Assembly: GCF_030580865.1 (NCBI RefSeq)
Contig: NZ_JAUQSY010000010.1
Location: 1 to 64,000 of the forward strand
Length of the DNA stretch: 64,000 bases
Reading direction: 5' to 3'
From: Hymenobacter aranciens
GTDB lineage: Bacteria; Bacteroidota; Bacteroidia; Cytophagales; Hymenobacteraceae
A program made the position numbers and the translations under genes. Every line of letters starts with the position of its first letter. Position 1 is the stretch's first letter. Below are positions 57,476 through 64,000 of this stretch, piece after piece. Under the pieces are notes generated by a model, which saw only the letters and a program-made list of their open reading frames with translations, did not search any database and had not been told where the DNA came from.

Positions 57476-57476
57476 G

Positions 57477-58235
57477 TTAAGCCGGGACGAGCGGGTAGGC
57501 CACTGGCTTGGGGGCCTTGAGCTTGATGATGCCCAGTTTATTGAAGGTCCAGATGACGGGGTAGGTGGGGTCGAGCTCCCATTTTTTGACGCCGAAGTTG
57601 GGACGGTTGGGGAGCTTGTGGTGGTTGTTCTGGAACAATTCGCCGCCGGTGAGGAAGTCGAAGAAGAGAGAGTTGCGGCTTTGGTCGCGGTTGTCGAAGT
57701 TCTGGTAGCCGTATTTGTGGCCGGCCCAGTTGACGATGGCGCCGTGGAAGGCACCCATGGTGAAGTGGATGGGCAGCAGCAGATATTGCCACCAGGCGTT
57801 GGCGAAGGTGACATAGAACATAATATAGAGCAGGCCCCAGCCGAGGCGGCCGTACCACTGGTTGGCGAAGGCTTCGAGGGCGGGCCACTCGGGGTATTCG
57901 CCGGCGAAGCGCTCGGCCGCCACGGAAGTGCCGAAGACGCACTCCTGGTAGGCGGTGCGGGTCTTCCACATCATGGTGAAGGCGTTGGAAGAGTTATGCG
58001 GGGAGTGGGGGTCGAGGGGCGTGTCGGAGTAGGCGTGGTGCATGCGGTGCAGCAGCGCGTAGGCGCGGGGCGACATAAAGCTGGAGCCCTGCATCAGGAA
58101 GGAAAAAATAAAGAACACCCGCTCCCAGCCGTAGCTCATCGAGAACATGCGGTGGGCGGCGTAGCGGTGGTGGAAGAAGGTCTGGGTGAAGAGCGACAGG
58201 TACCAGTGGGCGAGGAAAAACGCCAGAATAATCAT
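57477..58235 (-). CDS. Acyl-CoA/fatty acid desaturase
   Basis: A 252-residue membrane di-iron enzyme. His boxes: HHRYAAH (22-28), HRMHH (63-67) and QNNHHK near residue 213. Membrane stretches surround them (VFFIFSFLMQGSSF; LGWGLLYIMFYVTFANAWWQYLLLPIHF). It is shorter than many desaturases but has all three boxes. It should introduce a double bond into acyl chains and so adjust membrane fluidity. It is transcribed alone. Confidence 0.9.
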   Translation of the reverse strand: MIILAFFLAHWYLSLFTQTFFHHRYAAHRMFSMSYGWERVFFIFSFLMQGSSFMSPRAYALLHRMHHAYSDTPLDPHSPHNSSNAFTMMWKTRTAYQECVFGTSVAAERFAGEYPEWPALEAFANQWYGRLGWGLLYIMFYVTFANAWWQYLLLPIHFTMGAFHGAIVNWAGHKYGYQNFDNRDQSRNSLFFDFLTGGELFQNNHHKLPNRPNFGVKKWELDPTYPVIWTFNKLGIIKLKAPKPVAYPLVPA

Positions 58236-58426
58236 GGGCAGGGCCAGAGAGTGAGGGACATCACAGGTCGGAGAAAAGAAACCCGCGGCCCAATTGTCTG
58301 GTGGCTCTGTCGCTTCGGTTCAGCTAGTGCTGCTGGAAGATACCACAATTCAACCCAATGCGTGCGGAAAGGGCCAGCGGCAGGTCGGCCGGGCCCGGCT
58401 GCTTAGAAAAGACGTACCTTTTGGGC

Positions 58427-58837
58427 ATGCAAGAATTAAAAACATCACTGGGGCGTACTTATCTGACCGTAGATACCGATGAAACCAACCGCTGGATTGC
58501 CGTGGACTGGCAGGGCTACCTCACGGCCGAGAGCATCAAGGAGGGGGCTAAAGCCTACACGGCGGCCCTGGCCGCCTCGGGCTTTGCCTGCGTGCTGAAC
58601 GACACGCGCTCGGTGCGCGGACCCTGGGACCATACCATGGACTGGGTGATTAACGAGTGGGCACCGAATGCAGCGAAGGCGGGGCTGCAGTATTTTGCTC
58701 TGGTTTCGACGCCCGAAACGCTGGCCGACGGGTCGGCGGCTAACTTCTACGCGCAGCTCACGGCTTTTCATGCCGAGGTGTTCAGCACTACCGAAGAGGC
58801 CCAGCAGTGGCTGCTGGCGTGTCAGCAGCGGGGGTAG
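58427..58837 (+). CDS. STAS/SpoIIAA-like small protein
   Basis: A 136-residue protein: strand RWIAVDWQGYLTAESIKEGA, helix, strand ACVLNDTRSVRGPWDH, helix, strand LQYFALVSTPETL, helix. That order fits the SpoIIAA/STAS fold, common as stand-alone genes in Cytophagales. It lacks an obvious phosphorylatable Ser motif. The ATG at 58427 fits a TACCTTTTG sequence 12 bases upstream, which is close to the promoter element with one extra base. Confidence 0.62.
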   Translation: MQELKTSLGRTYLTVDTDETNRWIAVDWQGYLTAESIKEGAKAYTAALAASGFACVLNDTRSVRGPWDHTMDWVINEWAPNAAKAGLQYFALVSTPETLADGSAANFYAQLTAFHAEVFSTTEEAQQWLLACQQRG

Positions 58838-58880
58838 GGGTTTGGCTGGCAAACTTTAGAACGCCTTCACCAACATTATC

Positions 58881-58918
58881 AAAGAAGCCCTGCAACCACT
58901 GGTTGCGGGGCTTCTTTA
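58881..58918. terminator. Bidirectional terminator
   Basis: AAAGAAGCCC(T)GCAACCA pairs with TGGTTGCGGGGCTTCTTT between convergent genes. Confidence 0.85.
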
Positions 58919-58938
58919 TGGGTGCCGACCGGGGCCTT

Positions 58939-61140
58939 TTACCGCGCGCCGGCCGGCGGCAGCGGGGCGGTATCCTGGGACTGGCTGAGCTTTTGGGCCA
59001 TTTTCTGGGGCACGCCCACGCTGTGCAGGCCGCCGCTCACGATGCCCTGCCGCCAGAGCGAAAACACCGAGAAGCGGGGCTCGCGGCGCGAGGTCATCTC
59101 GCCGGTTACGAAGCGGCCGCCGGGGCGCGGGTTCTGGTCGCGGATGACGGCGTTGATGGCGCCGGTTTTGAGGCGGGTCCAGAGAGTTTTGTCGATTTTG
59201 TCGTCCTTCTTTTTATAACGCAGCTGCTGAAATTTTACGTCCGAGTAGCGGGCCCGCATGGTGCCGGTCACCTGTTTCTGGTCGCCGCGCATGGTGAAGT
59301 CGATGCGCTGCACCTGGCCGCTTTCGAAGCGCATTTCGCGGGTGGGCAGCAGCATGGGGTTGAGGATGGTGAGCTGGGCGGGGCCGAAATTGCCCCAGCC
59401 GGTGTGCCGGCCCAGCGGGTCGAGCAGGTAGGCGCGCAGGTGCACTTCCATGCGGCACTGGTTTTCGAGGTAGCCCACGGCGTAGCCGGTGAGGGGCGTG
59501 GCGGGCGTCTGGTGGTGGGTGTTGCTGAAATTGAAGATGGAGCCGCCGAAGCGGGTGAAGCGCAACGTGCCGGCAATAGGAGTGGCGGGGCTGCGGTAGA
59601 CGCTCAGCAGGCGGCCGTTGCGCACGTCGAAGCGGCGCACGTCGAGCTTGAACTTGAGGCGGCGCACGGCCTCAGGGGTGATGTCGGAGGGGTAGGGGGT
59701 GAGGGGGCCGCGGCCGTCGCTGGCAATGTAGAGGCGGGGCCGCTCGGCGGTGAGGCGGCTGACGAATACGTCTTTGTCGTCGGCCAGCCGGGGGAAATCA
59801 ACGCCCTGGAAGTTTAATTCGGCAATGCGCAGGGCAATGGTCGATTTCTGGTAGCCCACCCGGCGGTTGAGCTCGGCGGGCCGAAACCGGGGCGTGAGGG
59901 CCAGCCGGCGCAGGCGCACCCAGCCCTTTTGGGTGTCGAAATTCAGCTGCGCGATGCTGGCCGGGTACGTGGGCGCGCTAAAGGTGCCCGTGATGCGTCC
60001 CGACGAGCCCACCCAGCGCCGGGCATACAGCACCCGCCCCGAGCCGTTGCGCCCGGCCACCGAATCGACCCGAATACCCAAGCCTAATAAGTTGATTCCG
60101 CGTGCTACGGGTTGGTGGCTGAGCTCGGCAAAGGCCAGCCAGCCGTGGCGCACCTGTCCGGCCTTCAGGTCGGCCCGGCCCAGCAGCGGGGCCAGCATTT
60201 TCCACACCGGGGGCGGCGGCTGGTCGGGCGGCCAGAAGCTGAGCGAGGGCGATTCCAGTACCAGCGAATCGGCCTGAAAATGGCGCAGATGCTGCCAGCG
60301 GGCGGCTTTTAAGCCTTTGGCGCGCAGCTCGGGCAGGTTGAGCCGGAAGCGGGCGGCGCCGTGGCGGGGCTCGTCGGGCCGGGCGGGCCAGAGCTGCACG
60401 CGGCGCAAAGTCAGGCTCTGGCTGTCGGTGGAAAAGTAGGCCCGGCCCACGCGAATCTGGTGCAGGCCGCCGTCGAAGCGGGTGCCGCGCAGGGCTACCT
60501 GCCAGGCGGCGGCGTAGGCCAGGCGCTGGGTGTCGGCGGCGCCGGCGGCGGTGAGCAGCAGGTCGCGGGCAGTGAGGTTGGCGCGGCGCAGGCGGGCAAG
60601 GGGCTTGGCTTCGTTTTGGGCTACCAACTGGGCATCGTGCAGGCGCAGCAAGCCCAGGCGCAGGCCCGGGAGGCCCAGCGGCAGGCGCTGGTGCAGCGGG
60701 CGCGGGTCGGGGCAGGTGGGCTTTTTGGGGAAGCATTCCAGGGCAAAGCGCAGCGAGTCGAGGGCGAGGCTATCGACGGGCACTACCTCCTTGCGCCACA
60801 CTTCCCACAGGCCCACGCCCGATACCGTGAGCCGGGCGGCGGCGGCGCGCAGGCGCGGCAGCGTGTCGGCTACCTGGGCGGCGGGGCGCAGGCGCAGGTA
60901 GCGCAGCTCAATGCTGCCACTGAACAGATGCGTGCGCAGGTCGCCGATTTTCAACTGGTACTGGCCGTGGGTTTGTTCGGCCACCTGCTTCTCCAGCTTT
61001 TGCTTCAGCCAGGGGTCCAGGAAGTACAGCGCCAGCCCAATTAGCAGCGCTACCGTGGCCAGAATGCCCAGCAGCCACCAAGCCCAGCGGTAGCGACGAG
61101 TGGGCGGCGAAGCAGGAACGGAAGGAGCAGAATCGGACAC
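58939..61140 (-). CDS. Large AsmA-like envelope protein
   Basis: A 733-residue protein with a basic N-terminus, one membrane helix (WWLLGILATVALLIGLALYFL, near residues 20-41) and then a very long periplasmic part built of beta-strands (GQYQLKIGDLRTHLFSGSIELRYLRL; repeated at LDLRRFDVRNG-like positions). This matches the AsmA/DUF748 type, which forms bridges or grooves for lipid transport between the membranes. I chose the GTG at 61140, giving MSDSAPSVP; a TTG at 61173 is also in frame. The DUF3971/AsmA subfamily is not fixed. Confidence 0.7.
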   Translation of the reverse strand: MSDSAPSVPASPPTRRYRWAWWLLGILATVALLIGLALYFLDPWLKQKLEKQVAEQTHGQYQLKIGDLRTHLFSGSIELRYLRLRPAAQVADTLPRLRAAAARLTVSGVGLWEVWRKEVVPVDSLALDSLRFALECFPKKPTCPDPRPLHQRLPLGLPGLRLGLLRLHDAQLVAQNEAKPLARLRRANLTARDLLLTAAGAADTQRLAYAAAWQVALRGTRFDGGLHQIRVGRAYFSTDSQSLTLRRVQLWPARPDEPRHGAARFRLNLPELRAKGLKAARWQHLRHFQADSLVLESPSLSFWPPDQPPPPVWKMLAPLLGRADLKAGQVRHGWLAFAELSHQPVARGINLLGLGIRVDSVAGRNGSGRVLYARRWVGSSGRITGTFSAPTYPASIAQLNFDTQKGWVRLRRLALTPRFRPAELNRRVGYQKSTIALRIAELNFQGVDFPRLADDKDVFVSRLTAERPRLYIASDGRGPLTPYPSDITPEAVRRLKFKLDVRRFDVRNGRLLSVYRSPATPIAGTLRFTRFGGSIFNFSNTHHQTPATPLTGYAVGYLENQCRMEVHLRAYLLDPLGRHTGWGNFGPAQLTILNPMLLPTREMRFESGQVQRIDFTMRGDQKQVTGTMRARYSDVKFQQLRYKKKDDKIDKTLWTRLKTGAINAVIRDQNPRPGGRFVTGEMTSRREPRFSVFSLWRQGIVSGGLHSVGVPQKMAQKLSQSQDTAPLPPAGAR

Positions 61141-61206
61141 AACAACACAACAAGGCTGCCCCGCTAACGGCAAAGGGTATGCCCGGGGTTGTGCTAACTT
61201 GCGGCC

Positions 61207-61773
61207 ATGAGCGTCGAATCTTCATCTGCCGAGGCCCTGGGACTAGCTGTGCTTCAAAATCTACAGCACAGCTTCGAAGCCGCCAAAAGCCTCGCCGACC
61301 GCGCCCTGGCCCAGCTCGCGCCCGCCGAATGGCTGCACGAGCCCGCGCCCGGCAGCAACAGCGCCGCCGTCATCGTGCAGCACGTGGCCGGCAACCTACG
61401 CTCGCGCTTCACCGATTTTCTGAGCACCGACGGCGAAAAGCCCACCCGCCAGCGCGAGCGCGAGTTTGACGCGCCCGCGTCGGCCGCCGCTATTCCGGCA
61501 CTGCAGACCGAGTGGGACGCCGCCTGGATTATCTTATTTGATACCCTGGCTGGCCTCGAGCCGGCCGATTTGCTGCGTACCGTCACCATCCGGCACGAGC
61601 CGCACACGGTGCTGCAGGCACTGCAGCGCCAGGTGGCGCACTATTCTAATCACGCAGGCCAGCTGGTGCAGCTGGCCAAACTAATTCGGGGAAATGAGTT
61701 CGTCAGCCTTAGCATCCCACGCGGCCATAGCGACCAGTTTAATCAACAAATGCAAGCCGCAGCCAGTAAGTAG
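61207..61773 (+). CDS. DinB-like protein (DUF1572)
   Basis: A 188-residue helical protein. The pattern AVIVQHVAGNLRSRFTDFLSTDGEKPTRQREREF and the late HYSNHAGQLVQLAKLIRG match DUF1572, a branch of the DinB/YfiT metal-binding four-helix fold. The metal ligands are probably His in VQHVAG and HYSNHAG. Some members are thiol-S-transferases or hydrolases; the role is not defined. It is followed four bases later by the next gene. Confidence 0.87.
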   Translation: MSVESSSAEALGLAVLQNLQHSFEAAKSLADRALAQLAPAEWLHEPAPGSNSAAVIVQHVAGNLRSRFTDFLSTDGEKPTRQREREFDAPASAAAIPALQTEWDAAWIILFDTLAGLEPADLLRTVTIRHEPHTVLQALQRQVAHYSNHAGQLVQLAKLIRGNEFVSLSIPRGHSDQFNQQMQAAASK

Positions 61774-61777
61774 CACC

Positions 61778-62338
61778 ATGCTTGCCATTACTTCGCTCCT
61801 GAGCCCGCCCGCTGCCGCGCGCATCAACCGCATCATCAAGAGCCTGGAAACGGAGTTTGGCCTCGACGACGTGCAGGCCACGCCCGACCCCCACATCACC
61901 TACCAGCTGGCCGGCGTGGGCAAGCGCACGGCACTTATAGATGTGTTGGCCAAGGTTGCCCGTCAAACCCAGCCGTTCGCAGCCTACACCACTGGCCTGG
62001 GCATTTTTCCGGGGCCGAATCCGGTTATTTATATTCCGGTGCTGCGCTCCGAGGCGCTCAATGCCCTGCACCGCCGGATTCACGAAGCTACCGCCCCGCT
62101 CTGCCTGCGCACCGACAAATTCAGCGGCGCCGACTGCTGGCTGCCGCACATCTCGCTGGCCCTGCACGACACCACCCCTGACCTGCTGGGCGAAGTGCTC
62201 CGCTACCTCAATGAACAGACGTTCAACCTGAAATTTCAGGTCGATAACCTCGCTATCCTGGAGCAGAAGGGGGATTTATTTCTGCGGCAGGAGGAATTCG
62301 CGTTTGGCAGCTGGCTGGAGTCGGAGCTGGTGGAGTAG
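61778..62338 (+). CDS. 2'-5' RNA ligase-like (2H phosphoesterase) protein
   Basis: A 186-residue protein with the two HxT/S motifs of the 2H superfamily: PHITYQL (about residue 36) and PHISLAL (about residue 128). A central linker contains FFPGPNPVIYIPV-like sequence. Family members open or close 2',3'-cyclic phosphate bonds in RNA; the natural substrate of such bacterial proteins is unclear. The ATG at 61778 lies four bases past the DinB stop and was preferred to an in-frame ATG inside that gene. Confidence 0.82.
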   Translation: MLAITSLLSPPAAARINRIIKSLETEFGLDDVQATPDPHITYQLAGVGKRTALIDVLAKVARQTQPFAAYTTGLGIFPGPNPVIYIPVLRSEALNALHRRIHEATAPLCLRTDKFSGADCWLPHISLALHDTTPDLLGEVLRYLNEQTFNLKFQVDNLAILEQKGDLFLRQEEFAFGSWLESELVE

Positions 62339-62484
62339 CAGAACGTCATCCTGAGCCGAAGGCAAAAGGACCTCGCCCGCGCCATGTGGGGTAGTAATTT
62401 CTTTTCGTTGTAACGATTAGATTTACCAATCCAACCGGCGCGGGCGAGGTCCTTTCGCCTTCGGCTCAGGATGACGTTCTTTTT
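62339..62484. repeat. About 145-bp inverted-repeat element (copy 2)
   Basis: Arms 62339-62383 and 62437-62484 carry the same outer words as copy 1 at 41461-41606 (AGAACGTCATCCTGAGCC, GGACCTCGCCCGCG). The inner loop is diverged except for GTAGTAATT. It lies between convergent genes. Confidence 0.93.
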
Positions 62485-62497
62485 GCCTCGCCGCTCC

Positions 62498-63163
62498 TTA
62501 CTCCACCGTCGGCGGCACCTGCGTCCCATTGTCCAGCGACTGCCACAAGTACTTGCAAGCCAGCGACCGGTACGGCCGCCAGCCCTCCGCAATCTGCAGC
62601 ATGCGCCTCTGCAGCGCCCGGCCGGTTTCCTCCAGGCCGTAGAGGCGGCGCATGGCGTTCTGCACGCCCAGGTCGCCTTCGGAGAACACGTCGGGCTGGT
62701 CGAGGGCGAACATCTGCAGCATCTGGGCCGTCCAGCGGCCCACGCCTTTTATCTGGGTAAGGTGTTGGGTGAAAGTGTCTTCTTCCAGCTGGCTGAGGTG
62801 CTCGTAGTCGAGCAGGCCGCGCTCGTTGTACTCGGCAATGGCTTTTAGATAACCAGCTTTCTGGCGCGACAGCCCGGCGCTACGTAGCGTGTCTTCGTCC
62901 ATCGCCAGCACCTCGCGCGGTTCGGGGTAGCCCTCGGGCGGAAACAGCGCCTGAAATCTTTTCCAGATGGCTGCGGCCGCCTTAGTCGAAATCTGCTGGC
63001 TGACAATGGCCCGCAGTAGCGCCAGATACAAATCCTCGTGCGGCCGGGGCTGAATTTCGCGGCCATTGGCAATGATGGCCGCCAGGCGCGGGTCGGCGGC
63101 CGAGAGGTGCGCGGCGGCGGTTTTGACGTCGTAAGTGAAGGCGGGTAGGGGAGTGGTGAGCAT
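62498..63163 (-). CDS. DNA-3-methyladenine glycosylase II (AlkA-like)
   Basis: A 221-residue HhH-GPD protein. The helix-hairpin-helix is LTQIKGVGRWTAQMLQMFAL, followed by the catalytic Asp in VFSEGDLGVQNAM. The earlier block LRAIVSQQISTKAAAAIWKRF is family-typical. It removes alkylated bases in base-excision repair. There is no N-terminal AdaA-like domain, as in short AlkA proteins. The start is the ATG at 63163. Confidence 0.92.
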   Translation of the reverse strand: MLTTPLPAFTYDVKTAAAHLSAADPRLAAIIANGREIQPRPHEDLYLALLRAIVSQQISTKAAAAIWKRFQALFPPEGYPEPREVLAMDEDTLRSAGLSRQKAGYLKAIAEYNERGLLDYEHLSQLEEDTFTQHLTQIKGVGRWTAQMLQMFALDQPDVFSEGDLGVQNAMRRLYGLEETGRALQRRMLQIAEGWRPYRSLACKYLWQSLDNGTQVPPTVE

Positions 63164-63221
63164 GGATTCGTAGGAGTAAAGGGAAAGTGTCAACCCCAAA
63201 AGCTCCCTTGAGGTTCGCCGC

Positions 63222-64000
63222 CTAATAGGGCGCCGCCGCCAGCGCCTGCTGTACCCGCTCCACGCCCGCGTCGTCCACGTCGAGGTGCGTCACAAAGCGA
63301 ATCCACTGCGGGCCGAAGCTGCTGGCCCGAATACCTTGCTGTTCGAGATACGCCAGGAAATCGGCGGCTGGCACGTAGTCGTGCAGGCGGAACATGATGA
63401 GGTTGGTTTCCGGGGCCAGCACTTCGGCCACGTAGGCTTGCTGCTGCAACATATCAGCTAGCTGAGCGGCGCGACGGTGGTCGTCAGCCAGGCGCTCAAT
63501 GTTGTTTTCCAAGGCATAAATTCCCGCCGCCGCCAGATATCCAGCCTGCCGCATCCCGCCGCCCATGACCTTCCGAATCCGGCGGCATTTCCTAATAAAC
63601 GCCGCCGAGCCCAGCAACACCGAGCCCACCGGCGCGCCCAGGCCTTTCGAAAAACAAACGGAAATAGAGTCGAATAGCTGCCCGTAGTCTTCACTGCGCT
63701 GCCCGGTAACCACCAGCGCATTAAAAATGCGCGCCCCATCCAGGTGCAGCGCCAGTCCCTCGCGCTTGGTCAGCGTGGCAATCTGTTGCAAGTCGTCCCA
63801 GGCGTAGCAGCTGCCGCCGCCGCGGTTGTGGGTATTTTCGAGGCACACCAGCCGCGTGGTGGGGTAGTGCACGTTTTCGGGCCGGATGGCGGCTTCGATT
63901 TGAGCGGCGGTGAGGCGGCCGCGCTGGCCGGGCAGCAGCGCCACGCTGGCTCCCGAATGAAAGGCAATACCGCCCACTTCCCAGAGGTAGACGTGGGCCG
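63222..64000 (-). CDS. Threonine aldolase family enzyme (5' end outside the window)
   Basis: The visible 259 codons are the C-terminal part of a fold-type I PLP enzyme. It begins within AHVYLWEVGGIAFHSGA, continues with the active-site neighbourhood LHLDGARIFNAL, the PLP lysine in SVCFSKGLGAPVGSVLLG, and MRQAGYLAAAGIYALENN. It cleaves threonine or allo-threonine to glycine and acetaldehyde. The start codon lies beyond base 64000, so the N-terminal 80 or so residues are missing. Confidence 0.92.
   Translation of the reverse strand, partial: AHVYLWEVGGIAFHSGASVALLPGQRGRLTAAQIEAAIRPENVHYPTTRLVCLENTHNRGGGSCYAWDDLQQIATLTKREGLALHLDGARIFNALVVTGQRSEDYGQLFDSISVCFSKGLGAPVGSVLLGSAAFIRKCRRIRKVMGGGMRQAGYLAAAGIYALENNIERLADDHRRAAQLADMLQQQAYVAEVLAPETNLIMFRLHDYVPAADFLAYLEQQGIRASSFGPQWIRFVTHLDVDDAGVERVQQALAAAPY

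Noticed and set aside
57116..57814. Long N-terminal extension of the sigma factor with SYHQPDL/SHRLQV repeats
   Set aside because: It is read from array 5 and crosses a terminator and the desaturase gene. Such frames stay open only because 21 is divisible by three.

Overview
The window reads as a chromosomal segment of a GC-rich member of the Bacteroidota, most like Hymenobacter and its relatives in the Cytophagales. The evidence is protein content (type IX secretion plug protein and sorting tails, DUF3276/PUR-like, DUF3667 and M49 families, Uma2), many start sites without a Shine-Dalgarno sequence, and repeated copies of the Bacteroidota -7 promoter element TAnnTTTG a short way upstream of genes. 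I see no rRNA, tRNA, CRISPR array, prophage or transposase gene.

Layout. 1-9.1 kb: a 7-bp microsatellite, an ABA4-like membrane protein, a TlpA-like thiol oxidoreductase, cell-envelope proteins, a lipoprotein with a PEGA-like domain and a trypsin-like protease, and a secreted M49 peptidase. 9.1-19.1 kb: menaquinone genes on the minus strand (a thioesterase, menF, menD, menB, and further on menE), with a GH13 amylase and a T9SS-type amidase between menB and menE. 19.2-26.6 kb: histidine phosphatase, pyruvate dehydrogenase E2, acyltransferase, HslV, a deoxyhypusine-synthase-like enzyme, a PH-domain protein, an OmpA lipoprotein and a roadblock protein. 26.9-39.6 kb: an accessory stretch with two paralogous SDR/AraC pairs, a third divergent AraC regulator with its own SDR, a PQQ-type sugar dehydrogenase, an AT-rich HEPN-domain gene and a PLP transsulfuration enzyme. 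39.7-51.6 kb: DUF58, DUF3276, YchF, Uma2, an M48 protease, a J-like/TonB-C fusion, the T9SS plug protein, DUF4256, GNAT and an ABC-F ATPase. 52-57.1 kb: a minus-strand cluster starting with an ECF sigma factor and anti-sigma factor in ATGA overlaps, followed by surface proteins. 57.5-64 kb: desaturase, a large AsmA-like protein, DinB, 2H phosphoesterase, an AlkA-type glycosylase and a truncated threonine aldolase.

The most unusual structure lies between genes. Five intergenic spacers (about 3.8, 31.5, 46.4, 51.8 and 57.3 kb) hold degenerate arrays with unrelated sequences but the same spacing: 21 bp, or 42 bp = 2 x 21, which is two or four turns of B-DNA. Phase is kept for up to 12 units. Other spacers carry long, nearly perfect inverted repeats, two of them in families with a second copy in the window. 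These elements sit between genes of the men cluster, between the divergent AraC genes and inside the sigma-factor cluster.

All functions are assigned from sequence reading alone. Family names come from recognised motifs, and no database search was run.
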